From NCBI GenBank assembly GCA_945889005.1, contig CAMDBI010000016.1, positions 1 through 64,000 of the forward strand: a stretch of 64,000 nucleotides of DNA. The letters are read 5' to 3'. This stretch comes from Bacteroides fragilis. Lineage in GTDB: Bacteria; Bacteroidota; Bacteroidia; Bacteroidales; DTGW01. Positions 44,964 to 52,975 of this stretch are shown here, one piece after another; position 1 is the first letter of the stretch, and the number at the start of each line of letters is the position of its first letter. A program made the position numbers and the translations under genes. The notes beneath the pieces are model-generated. The model saw only the letters and a program-made list of their open reading frames with translations, ran no database searches and had not been told where the DNA came from.

Positions 44964-46781
44964 TTATTTCAATTTGAACCATTTTTTTACAGCAATATCG
45001 AAACCTACACCATGCATGTAGTTGTATAGCGCTATTCGTAAGCCTTCGGCGTATTTGTCGTGATCACAACCTGTATTGTCGATGTGTTCAATATCATTAT
45101 TTGCAAAATCAAACTCTTTATTTTCTAAAGCCTTTACTCCAAAGTTTTTGGGGTTACAACCAATTGGACTGTGAGCAGTCATGGTAAACCTATGCCAAAA
45201 GGCAGATTGCAACAAACCTTTTTCGAAAAAATCGCGAACTACCTCAAGCGAATCGATGGTTTCCAGTGCTGTTTGTGTTGGGAAACCGTACATAAGATAA
45301 GCATGAACCATTATTCCATTGTTGGTCATGTTTGTAGCTACATCGCGGGCTTGTTCAATGGTAACGCCTTTATTTATGAGTTTCAGTATTCTGTCCGATG
45401 CTACTTCGAGCCCTCCCGATACAGCTATACACCCCGATTGTGCCATTAATAAACACAGTTCATTGTTAAAAGCCTTTTCGAACCTTATGTTGGTCCACCA
45501 CGAAATTTGAAGTTTACGTTTTATAAGTTCTTCTGAAATTTCGCGAAGCAATTTGGGAGGAGCGGCTTCGTCGGTAAAGTGAAAACCATATTTCCCTGTT
45601 TGAGCAATAATTCGCTCAATTTTATCGACGATGTTGATTGCTGTATCTGGTTCGTAACGAGCAATATAGTCGAGACTAGTATCACAAAACGTACACTTGT
45701 GCCAATAGCAACCGTGAGCCAATACTAGCTTATTCCAGAAACCATCGCTCCAAAGCTTGTGCATGGGGTTGGTTACTTCAATTACCGAGATGTATTTGTT
45801 TATTGGCAGCCCGGTGTAATCGGGTGCAGGCAATTCTGAAAATAAAACAGATTGATCGTTAGTGCCATCGTAGTATTTAACTTGCTTGTCTTCCAAACAA
45901 TAAGTTCTAACCAATTTTTCTTTTGGCAAATCGTTTAAAACATGCTCCAGTATTTGAATTAATGGCATTTCGCCATCGTCGAGACTTATAAAATCAACAT
46001 ATTTAAAAACTTCAGTGGTTTTTATTGTTCGTAATTCTGTGTTTACATAACCACCGCCCCATACAAGTTTTATATCGGGATATTTTGATTTTAAATATTT
46101 GCATGCTTTCAAAGTCGACAAAAGGTTTCCGGGAAATGGAATGCTAAAACCTATAATTTTTGGAGAAAATTTTTCTAAATTCTCATTCAATAGTTTAAAA
46201 AACTGATCGTCGAGTATTTTCTCATGTGTATTAATAGCTTTTTCGAGTTCTTCGAAATGGTGAGCCGAATGTCGGATAGATTCGGCATAACGATTGAATC
46301 CAAAACTTGGCGAAAAAAGCTCACTAATATATTCTCCTAAATCCTCGATATACAAAGTAGCCATATATCGAGCCTTTTCGGTAATACCGATAGTCCCAAA
46401 TGCCCAGTCAATATCATCATCGGTCATTTTTTGGTTTGTATCGGGCAAAAACGAATCGCTCACAATTCGATAAGCCATCGTTTGGTCGTTGGTTTGCAAA
46501 AATCGTATAACAAAATCGATGGTGTCGATATATTTTTGTCTGTTATTGAAAATTGAATAGATTTTCTTAGAATATTTAGAATCTTTCAAGTTTTCGTCAA
46601 ATAATTGAATTAATGATGATTTTGAAAACAGCCTGATAATAAGTTCAATACTCAAATCGACCTGACTGACACTATACTTTTTTTTCTTCAAAAAACCTGT
46701 CAAGACAGGGCTTGCAGGATATGGGCAATTCCATTGAACAAATGGAGGAGTAACTAATAAAATATCAACTTTTTGACACAT
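44964..46781 (-). CDS. B12-binding-domain radical SAM protein
   Basis: A 605-residue protein from the ATG at 46781 (MCQKVDILLVTPPFVQWNCP). The cobalamin-binding fold occupies about 1-290 (VDILLVTPPF, IIGFSIPFPGNLLSTLKACK, LVWGGGYVNTE, DFISLDDGEMPLIQIL). The radical SAM domain follows with AHGCYWHKCTFCD near 345: the first gap is four residues (C-x4-C-x2-C) instead of the classical three. Next come FHFTDEAAPP and SGGLEVASDRIL. It is not linked to a pathway by its neighbours. Likely a radical methyltransferase or related enzyme. Confidence 0.85.
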   Translation of the reverse strand: MCQKVDILLVTPPFVQWNCPYPASPVLTGFLKKKKYSVSQVDLSIELIIRLFSKSSLIQLFDENLKDSKYSKKIYSIFNNRQKYIDTIDFVIRFLQTNDQTMAYRIVSDSFLPDTNQKMTDDDIDWAFGTIGITEKARYMATLYIEDLGEYISELFSPSFGFNRYAESIRHSAHHFEELEKAINTHEKILDDQFFKLLNENLEKFSPKIIGFSIPFPGNLLSTLKACKYLKSKYPDIKLVWGGGYVNTELRTIKTTEVFKYVDFISLDDGEMPLIQILEHVLNDLPKEKLVRTYCLEDKQVKYYDGTNDQSVLFSELPAPDYTGLPINKYISVIEVTNPMHKLWSDGFWNKLVLAHGCYWHKCTFCDTSLDYIARYEPDTAINIVDKIERIIAQTGKYGFHFTDEAAPPKLLREISEELIKRKLQISWWTNIRFEKAFNNELCLLMAQSGCIAVSGGLEVASDRILKLINKGVTIEQARDVATNMTNNGIMVHAYLMYGFPTQTALETIDSLEVVRDFFEKGLLQSAFWHRFTMTAHSPIGCNPKNFGVKALENKEFDFANNDIEHIDNTGCDHDKYAEGLRIALYNYMHGVGFDIAVKKWFKLK

Positions 46782-46871
46782 AAGTGGCGTATCCAAATTA
46801 TTTGTATTAATTTGTAAAAATAAGAGATAAAAACTCATGCACACATATTCACACAGTTAAACATCAAAAAA

Positions 46872-47996
46872 ATGAAAATTATTGCTGATGATAAAATTCC
46901 TTTCTTAAAGGGTGTTTTCGAACCATATGCAGATATAGTTTATTTGCCTGGCGAAAAAATTGACAGTCAATCGGTTTCAGATGCCGATGCATTAATCGTT
47001 AGAACCCGAACACATTGTAACCAAAAACTTTTAGAAGGAAGCAAGGTTAAGTTTATAGTTACAGCTACCATAGGCTACGATCATATCGATACAAAATGGT
47101 GTGAACAAAATGGAATTATTTGGAAAAATGCCGAAGGTTGCAATTCTGGTTCTGTAAAACAATATATTGCTTCAAGTTTGGCTTGGTTGTCGGTAAAGCA
47201 CAATTTCAAATTTGAAGATAAAACCCTTGGTATTATTGGCGTTGGCAATGTAGGAAAAAGAGTTATGAAGGTTGGCGAAGCCTTGGGTATGCGAATTGTT
47301 CTTAACGATCCACCATTGGTGCGAAAATCTGGACAATGTGGCTTTATTTCGCTCGATGGTGTGATGCGCGAAGCAGACATTATATCGCTTCATGTCCCGC
47401 TCAATATCGATGGACAAGATAAAACATACCATTTGTTTGATGAGAAAAATATTGGCAAACTCATGAAAAATGCAATACTTATTAACGCATCGCGAGGAGA
47501 GGTGGTCGACAACCAGGCGTTGAAAGAAGCATTGAAGAGTTATAAGATAGAAGCAGCTGTTCTCGACGTATGGGAAAATGAACCTGCAATTGACACTGAG
47601 TTGCTTTCACTTGTCGATTTAGCAACACCACACATTGCCGGCTATTCGGCCGATGGTAAAGCAAATGGAACAACCATGAGTGTTCATGCGCTTAGTAACT
47701 TTTTTAGACTCCCACTATCCGAATGGAAACCTAACGAGATACCAGTAAATGGTAATTTAGAAATCGAAATTGATTGCTCTGGTAAGTCGAACGACGATGT
47801 GTTGAGAGAGGCAATATTGAAAACCTATAATATTGAAGAAGATAGCAAGTATCTGAAGTCAAATATTGCCCTTTTCGAACAATATCGTGGACAATACCCG
47901 ATTAGACGCGAATTTGCAAATTATAAATTAAAACTGTTTAGTGCCAACAAAGAATTAACCGACAAATTACACTGGTTGGGTTTCAAAATATATTAG
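46872..47996 (+). CDS. pdxB: Erythronate-4-phosphate dehydrogenase
   Basis: A 374-residue D-2-hydroxyacid dehydrogenase of the pyridoxal-phosphate route. NAD site LGIIGVGNVGKRVMKVGEAL, catalytic INASRGEVVDNQ (Arg), VLDVWENEPAI (Glu) and ATPHIAGYSADGK (His). The C-terminal 100 residues, ending KLHWLGFKIY, are the PdxB dimerisation domain (DUF3410), which separates it from SerA. Start ATG at 46872. It converges with the korC-like gene across a hairpin. Confidence 0.93.
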   Translation: MKIIADDKIPFLKGVFEPYADIVYLPGEKIDSQSVSDADALIVRTRTHCNQKLLEGSKVKFIVTATIGYDHIDTKWCEQNGIIWKNAEGCNSGSVKQYIASSLAWLSVKHNFKFEDKTLGIIGVGNVGKRVMKVGEALGMRIVLNDPPLVRKSGQCGFISLDGVMREADIISLHVPLNIDGQDKTYHLFDEKNIGKLMKNAILINASRGEVVDNQALKEALKSYKIEAAVLDVWENEPAIDTELLSLVDLATPHIAGYSADGKANGTTMSVHALSNFFRLPLSEWKPNEIPVNGNLEIEIDCSGKSNDDVLREAILKTYNIEEDSKYLKSNIALFEQYRGQYPIRREFANYKLKLFSANKELTDKLHWLGFKIY

Positions 47997-48005
47997 GTAG
48001 TTTTT

Positions 48006-48104
48006 AAAGAATCTTAAACGCTAAGTCGCCAAGACGCTAAGAATAAACAAAAAACATTTCGCGCTTTTCCGTCTTTGCGTTTATATATTTAAGAAAGATT
48101 CTTT
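48006..48104. terminator. Imperfect hairpin between convergent pdxB and korC (shared repeat word)
   Basis: Outer arms aaagaatctt (48006-48015) and aagattcttt (48095-48104) are perfect. Inside, aaacgc and aagacg pair with gcgttt and cgtctt (48070-48082). The left arm includes ttaaacgctaagtcg (48014-48028), identical to part of the hairpin at 22031. A T-rich run follows on the plus strand. Position between convergent stops suggests a bidirectional terminator. Confidence 0.6.
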
Positions 48105-48105
48105 T

Positions 48106-48648
48106 TTATTTTTCCAAAACAATTTCCATGCCCCTTTTAATAGCGTCTTCGTTTTCAGTCATAAGGTGTTGATGGCGCGATGGTAAAGACTTTTTCAGCC
48201 CTTTGATAACATTTTCGAGTTTAACAATTGGTTTTACTTTGAGAAATGCACCAAGAACAATCATATTGAATGTTCGAGGGGCTGCCATACGTGAGGCTTC
48301 GGCTGCGGCTTCTACGCAATATATTTTAATATCTGTTCTCGATGGCAGACGAGTTATACCATTGTTGTCGTAAATGAGAACCCCTCCAGGTTTAACTGTT
48401 GATTCAAATTTATCGAGCGACTGTTGGTTGAGGATAATAGCTGTATCGAATCTGTTGAGAATGGGCGAGCTAACTTCTTCGTCGCTCAATATAACAGTAA
48501 CATTGGCTGTTCCGCCACGCATTTCAGGGCCATAAGATGGCATCCAGCTAACATGTTGATCTTGCATAATACCCGAGTAAGCAAGTATTTTGCCCATCGA
48601 CAATACTCCCTGACCACCAAAACCGGCTATGATTATTTCTTCTGTCAT
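48106..48648 (-). CDS. korC: 2-oxoacid:ferredoxin oxidoreductase, gamma subunit (KorC-type)
   Basis: A 180-residue subunit starting at the ATG at 48648 (MTEEIIIAGFGGQGVLSMGK), the standard opening of gamma subunits. SWMPSYGPEMRGGTANVTVI and AIILNQQSLDKFE are further family marks. It supports the CoA/acceptor-binding part of the enzyme. It is the last gene of korD-korA-korB-korC on the minus strand, 39 bp after korB. Confidence 0.9.
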   Translation of the reverse strand: MTEEIIIAGFGGQGVLSMGKILAYSGIMQDQHVSWMPSYGPEMRGGTANVTVILSDEEVSSPILNRFDTAIILNQQSLDKFESTVKPGGVLIYDNNGITRLPSRTDIKIYCVEAAAEASRMAAPRTFNMIVLGAFLKVKPIVKLENVIKGLKKSLPSRHQHLMTENEDAIKRGMEIVLEK

Positions 48649-48687
48649 GATATTTATTTCTATCTGTTGACCTTGAACAGTCAAATA

Positions 48688-49464
48688 CTAATTAACTAAT
48701 TTTCCGTCAATTTTTATATCGCCAAGTGGATAATGAGGAAACATGTTTTCTTCCATCCATTTGTTGGCTTTTACAGGAGTTAGCTTCCATCCAGAGTTGC
48801 AATTCGACATTATTTCAACAAAACAAGTTCCTTTATTTTCTTTCTGAAGCTCAAATGCTTTTCTAATTGCTTTTTTGGTTTTTCGAACATTGGCGGGAGT
48901 ATGAACCGACTGACGGGTTACGTAATATGTGCCATCGAGGGTAGAAACAATATCGGTAAAGTTCAAAGGAGGCCCAACCGATTTAATATTGCGCCCATAA
49001 GGCGATGTAGATGTTTTCATTCCGGGAATTGACGTTGGAGACATTTGCCCACCCGTCATTCCATATATACCATTATTGATTAAGAATATTACAATGTTTT
49101 CGCCTCTGTTGCAGGTGTGAAGTGATTCTCCGGTACCAATAGCAGCCAAATCGCCATCGCCTTGGTATGAGAATACGTATTTCTCGGGATTGACTCGTTT
49201 AATGCCGGTTGCTATGGCAGCAGCTCTTCCATGTGCTCCGTTTACAAAATCGATGTTCAAAAATTCGTACATCAATACCGAACATCCTACCGGAGCCACA
49301 CCAATAGTATCTTTTACAATATCCATTTCTTCAATAACTTCCATTATGAGTCTTATAGCCGTTCCGTGTCCGCAACCCGGACAAAACGAGAGGGGCTTGT
49401 CGTTCATTAAAGGCGTTTTCTTGTAAATGAGATTCTCGGGTTTGATTATATCTTTTACATCCAT
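48688..49464 (-). CDS. korB: 2-oxoacid:ferredoxin oxidoreductase, beta subunit (thiamine diphosphate)
   Basis: A 258-residue TPP-binding subunit. FCPGCGHGTAIRLIMEVIEE, then the TPP/Mg motif YQGDGDLAAIGTGESLHTCN ending with INNGIYGMTGGQ. There is no extra cysteine cluster, so electrons pass through the separate KorD ferredoxin. The four-subunit form with short beta and gamma chains is typical of 2-oxoglutarate (Kor) or 2-oxoisovalerate (Vor) enzymes; which one cannot be settled here. Confidence 0.93.
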   Translation of the reverse strand: MDVKDIIKPENLIYKKTPLMNDKPLSFCPGCGHGTAIRLIMEVIEEMDIVKDTIGVAPVGCSVLMYEFLNIDFVNGAHGRAAAIATGIKRVNPEKYVFSYQGDGDLAAIGTGESLHTCNRGENIVIFLINNGIYGMTGGQMSPTSIPGMKTSTSPYGRNIKSVGPPLNFTDIVSTLDGTYYVTRQSVHTPANVRKTKKAIRKAFELQKENKGTCFVEIMSNCNSGWKLTPVKANKWMEENMFPHYPLGDIKIDGKLVN

Positions 49465-49472
49465 TGTATTTG

Positions 49473-50543
49473 TTATTTTTCAATAATTTTCGAAAGAAAA
49501 GCGGCAAAAACTTCTTCGGGGCTGTGAACAACTCCTCCAAACCGTCCAAAGTGTTCAACTTTAGTGGCATTACCAACGGCAAGTCTTATGTCTTCGACCA
49601 TTTGTCCGGCACTCATTTCGACCGAAAGTATTCCTTTCATTTTTTTTGCAAGATCGGCTATGCGTATAGTTGGGAATGGGAACAATGTAATAGGGCGCAA
49701 CAAACCGAGTTTATAACCTTTTTCTCGTGCCAATTGAATAGTTTTTTTTGTTACCCTGGCACTTGATCCATAAGCTACTATTAAATATTCGGCATCGCTG
49801 GTCAGGTATTCTTCGTATCTAACTTCTTTCTCTTTAATGAGTTTGTATTTTTCTTGCAATTTAATGTTGTGAATTTCATTGTCGTATGGGTCTATAACGA
49901 GCGAGGTAACAACATTAGGTTTTCTATCGGCTTTTTTGCCGTTGGCTACCCAAGTTTGGTCAAATTCGGTAGCTCGTGGCATGTGGTCGAATAGTTCAAC
50001 CTTTTCCATCATTTGTCCAATAGCTCCGTCCGATAGAATTAGCACTGGTATTCGGTATTTGAAAGCAAGATTAAATCCGGTTTTTACAAAATCAGACATT
50101 TCTTGTACCGATGCCGGTGCCAATACAATAAGATGATAGTCGCCATGCCCACCTCCTCGAGTACTCTGAAAATAATCGCACTGTGATGGCTGTATGGTTC
50201 CTACTCCCGGACCTGCCCTTACAACATTTACTACTAAACATGGCAATTCGGCTCCTGCCATATACGACAAGGTTTCTTGCATAAGGCTTATACCAGGGCT
50301 CGACGACGATGTCATAGATTTTTTGCCGGTTGCAGCAGCTCCAAAAACCATATTGATAGATGCTAATTCGCTTTCAGCCTGTAGTACAACCATTCCGGTA
50401 CGTTCTTCAGGTTTTTCGAGAGTAAGGTATTCCATTACTTCGCTCTGAGGGGTTATAGGATAGCCGAAGTATGCATCGCAACCTGCACGAATTGCAGCTT
50501 CTGCAACAGCTTCGTTTCCCTTCATTAATCGTATTTCTCCCAT
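49473..50543 (-). CDS. korA: 2-oxoacid:ferredoxin oxidoreductase, alpha subunit (KorA/VorB-type)
   Basis: A 356-residue subunit: LMKGNEAVAEAAIRAGCDAY, GYPITPQSEVMEYL (substrate-binding YPITP), SPGISLMQETLSYMAGAELP and GGGHGDYHLIVLAP. The C-terminal domain II (LLRPITLFPFPTIRIADLAK) is present, giving the fused alpha form. Close relatives are usually annotated VorB. The enzyme would oxidise a 2-oxoacid to an acyl-CoA while reducing ferredoxin. Heptamer repeats lie immediately upstream (50554-50581). Confidence 0.93.
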   Translation of the reverse strand: MGEIRLMKGNEAVAEAAIRAGCDAYFGYPITPQSEVMEYLTLEKPEERTGMVVLQAESELASINMVFGAAATGKKSMTSSSSPGISLMQETLSYMAGAELPCLVVNVVRAGPGVGTIQPSQCDYFQSTRGGGHGDYHLIVLAPASVQEMSDFVKTGFNLAFKYRIPVLILSDGAIGQMMEKVELFDHMPRATEFDQTWVANGKKADRKPNVVTSLVIDPYDNEIHNIKLQEKYKLIKEKEVRYEEYLTSDAEYLIVAYGSSARVTKKTIQLAREKGYKLGLLRPITLFPFPTIRIADLAKKMKGILSVEMSAGQMVEDIRLAVGNATKVEHFGRFGGVVHSPEEVFAAFLSKIIEK

Positions 50544-50553
50544 TTCAAAAATT

Positions 50554-50581
50554 AGTTGACAGTTGATGGTTCATAGTTGAC
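50554..50581 (-). repeat. Heptamer repeats just before the korA start
   Basis: Four in-phase 7-bp units on the plus strand: agttgac, agttgat, ggttcat, agttgac, ending 10 bp upstream of the korA start codon. Confidence 0.55.
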
Positions 50582-50608
50582 GCTATTCAACGCCAACCAA
50601 TCATATTT

Positions 50609-50839
50609 TTAATTTTCGGACTTAACTCTATAAACAGATATTACTCCATCGGGGCATACAATAGCACAGTTCGAACAACCGGTGCAGTCTTCTGGATGTT
50701 CCATATAAGCAAAATGGTATCCTTTTATATTTACTTCGGGCGACATCAATATTACATTTGATGGACAAGCGCTAATGCACACTTCGCACCCTTTGCATTT
50801 TTCGTTATCAACAACTATTGCTCCTCTGACTTTTGCCAT
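50609..50839 (-). CDS. korD: 2x[4Fe-4S] ferredoxin-type delta subunit (KorD)
   Basis: A 76-residue ferredoxin subunit with two cluster motifs: CKGCEVCISACPSNVI and CTGCSNCAIVCPDGVI. The start is ATG at 50839. It is first in the korDABC operon and passes electrons from the beta subunit to free ferredoxin. Confidence 0.92.
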   Translation of the reverse strand: MAKVRGAIVVDNEKCKGCEVCISACPSNVILMSPEVNIKGYHFAYMEHPEDCTGCSNCAIVCPDGVISVYRVKSEN

Positions 50840-50918
50840 GGTTTAAAAATTTAGTATTCATTTTTAAAGTCTTTAAAATTTAAGAAATTAAACAAATACG
50901 TATTTATATATTAGTTAT

Positions 50919-51140
50919 GCGAATTGAGGGTTAAAATTGCCGTTGATTCGGTTGCTGAGCAAAGCCAAAGTATTAGTCAACGGATTTAAATGATAGAATA
51001 TTAAGGCTTTAGCTATAGTTTTTTTTATAAATTATGGCTAAAGCCCAATACTAATCAACATTTTTCCCGTCCGCTAATACTCCGTTATAGCTCAGTAACC
51101 AAGCAGACGGCAATTGAAAAAAATTCTACCCTTAATTCGC
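50919..51140. mobile_element. MITE-like palindromic element with 9-bp target duplication
   Basis: A 222-bp imperfect palindrome. Ends are gcgaattgaggg and its partner cccttaattcgc. Internal arms also match (attgccgt, ggttgctgagc against gctcagtaacc, agtattag, and ggctttagc/gctaaagcc at the centre). The 9-bp sequence attagttat lies directly at its left (50910-50918) and again at 51316-51324 on the right, split from it only by a second element. This is a target-site duplication. No coding capacity. Confidence 0.8.
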
Positions 51141-51144
51141 ATTA

Positions 51145-51315
51145 GGGCATCTCTAAAAACTGCTTTTTAGCTACGCTGAGCCCTTCGGGGTTCTTTGTTG
51201 GACTTCATTTTTAAACTCCTCACTTCGGCTGTCGCTCTGTGTAACACATTTACAGTAGTAAACTCCGGGTTTAAAAATTCGTCCGCCTCAAAAAATCGAG
51301 TTTTTAGAGACGCCC
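51145..51315. mobile_element. Second MITE-like element, nested in the first one's target duplication
   Basis: A 171-bp element with 17-bp terminal inverted repeats (gggcatctctaaaaact and the complement of gggcgtctctaaaaact, one mismatch) flanked by the 4-bp duplication atta (51141-51144 and 51316-51319). No ORF of note. It inserted into the right copy of the 9-bp duplication of the neighbouring element, so it is the younger insertion. From 51325 to 51493 I see no further features. Confidence 0.85.
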
Positions 51316-51493
51316 ATTAGTTATTAAAATAGATTTGCAAAAATAACTGTTTTTTTAAATTAGGAATGTTTTCTTTAAATTATGAATGATTTTGTTGAAA
51401 AATACTTAATAGACTTTTCAGGCTGGAGTATGTTTGTTTGTCGAACTGACAACAATGACAATTGATTGTAAAATTCTAAGTTATTTTAAAATG

Positions 51494-52348
51494 TTAAGAT
51501 ATAATACATTTTAAGGCCTCTTTGACCGTCATTTTTTCTTTAATGTTTTTTGACTTTGCCAATTTATTACAGACTGAAATAATTCCATTATTAAGCGTAT
51601 CTTGTCCGTTAAAAATCTCTGCACTCATACAGTTTACTGTGCAAGCCAGTATTCCTGCATCATTCAATAGGTCTAAACTTTTTATACCTGCATTGTTTTT
51701 GCCAATTCCTGCATCATTAAAGAACACCGCTTTTAAAGCATGTTTCTGTGCATAATGTCCGGCACTTAATCCTCCATGTGAACCACATACTACTATATCG
51801 CCAGCGTTTTTATCATTCAAAAAAGTGATGCTATCGGTTACGGTGATATTTACACCATCAATTTGACTTTGGCTTTGTTTTTTAAGATCAATCTTGCCAG
51901 GGGTTTCTTTCTCTTCATTAATAAATGAGACAGAATTTTTATTATCTTGTTTAGAAGAAGTAAGATTTATAATATTAAGTATTTTGTTAACTGCTTCTTT
52001 CACAGTATCACCAATTTTTATTCCATGTTTTTCTGTCTGAAAAGTTGTATGGCTTATAATGCCACTATTCCAGGTGTCGAGAGCAATGCCAATCTCGGCA
52101 CTGTAGTGGTCAACAGCACATGCTATGATATTCTCAGCTTCGTAATGTTTGAGTCCACTAATACCTGCTTGGTTTTTACCTATACCGGCATTGTTGAGAA
52201 ATACAGCTTTAACATGACAGTTTTTTACCTTTCGGGCAAAAGTCCCATTGTCGCCGCAATGCGATGCACATACAAGAATTGGACTTGTATTGTTGAGCTG
52301 CAAATCGCCTAAACTATCTAGCAATATTACACCTTCAGGTAATTCCAT
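51494..52348 (-). CDS. Two-copy repeat-domain protein co-transcribed with iorAB (function unknown)
   Basis: A 284-residue protein made of two homologous halves (about 5-118 and 168-284) joined by a Lys/Ser/Gln-rich linker. Each half has C-x-SH-x-G (CASHCG and CGSHGG), KAVFLNNAGIGKNQAGI or KAVFFNDAGIGKNNAGI, AVDHYSAEIG or TVNCMSAEIF, a DT-x-N-x-GIIS block and VKEA. The invariant His, Asn/Asp, Lys and SAE residues look like an active or ligand site. There is no signal peptide. The gene follows iorB by 16 bp on the same strand, which ties it to aryl-keto-acid metabolism. I do not recognise a characterised family. Confidence 0.75.
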   Translation of the reverse strand: MELPEGVILLDSLGDLQLNNTSPILVCASHCGDNGTFARKVKNCHVKAVFLNNAGIGKNQAGISGLKHYEAENIIACAVDHYSAEIGIALDTWNSGIISHTTFQTEKHGIKIGDTVKEAVNKILNIINLTSSKQDNKNSVSFINEEKETPGKIDLKKQSQSQIDGVNITVTDSITFLNDKNAGDIVVCGSHGGLSAGHYAQKHALKAVFFNDAGIGKNNAGIKSLDLLNDAGILACTVNCMSAEIFNGQDTLNNGIISVCNKLAKSKNIKEKMTVKEALKCIIS

Positions 52349-52364
52349 AATTGTTATTGATGAA

Positions 52365-52973
52365 TTATATTAACAATTTAGCTTGAGCAATTTGTATTCC
52401 CTTTTTATATGCTAAAATATTTTCTTCAATAAATTTTTCAGGTACACTTTCTCTTACTAGTTGCATCATTTCATCATGCGAATAACCCCTATACTGAGCA
52501 TAGATGGCAAGCATAACGATATTCATCATTTTGCTGATATCAAACTCCGAACTTTTGTTTTCATCAGGGTCTATAATATAAGTTTTCTTACCCGAATTCT
52601 TTATTAACTCTGTTTTTGATTCGGGCATATCTTTTTCAAGCCTAGTATTTACGCTCGAAGTAGATAATTCGAAGGTGCTTGAAAAAACTATACCATCATC
52701 TTTAATGCAATGTAAATAACGGAGTGTTTCTATTTGTTCGAACGATAAAAGGTAATCAACGTCGCCTGCTTTGATAAATGGTGATAATATTGGCTTGTCT
52801 GAATAACGGAAATGGCTTTCGACACCTCCTCCACGTTGACCTAAACCTATTACATCAGATATTTTTAGCTCGTAACCAAGTTTCATATAATATTTGCTTA
52901 GGAGTTGACTGAAAAGCAAAATTCCTTGTCCGCCAACACCAGCTATAACAATATTTTTTCCTGTATCCTGCAT
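52365..52973 (-). CDS. iorB: Indolepyruvate:ferredoxin oxidoreductase beta subunit
   Basis: A 202-residue subunit of the gamma-type fold: NIVIAGVGGQGILLFSQLLS at the start, VIGLGQRGGGVESHFRYSD and the C-terminal SVPEKFIEENILAYKKGIQI. It pairs with IorA to oxidise aryl pyruvates (indolepyruvate, phenylpyruvate) to aryl-acetyl-CoA. It starts 3 bp after iorA ends. Confidence 0.93.
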   Translation of the reverse strand: MQDTGKNIVIAGVGGQGILLFSQLLSKYYMKLGYELKISDVIGLGQRGGGVESHFRYSDKPILSPFIKAGDVDYLLSFEQIETLRYLHCIKDDGIVFSSTFELSTSSVNTRLEKDMPESKTELIKNSGKKTYIIDPDENKSSEFDISKMMNIVMLAIYAQYRGYSHDEMMQLVRESVPEKFIEENILAYKKGIQIAQAKLLI

Positions 52974-52975
52974 GT

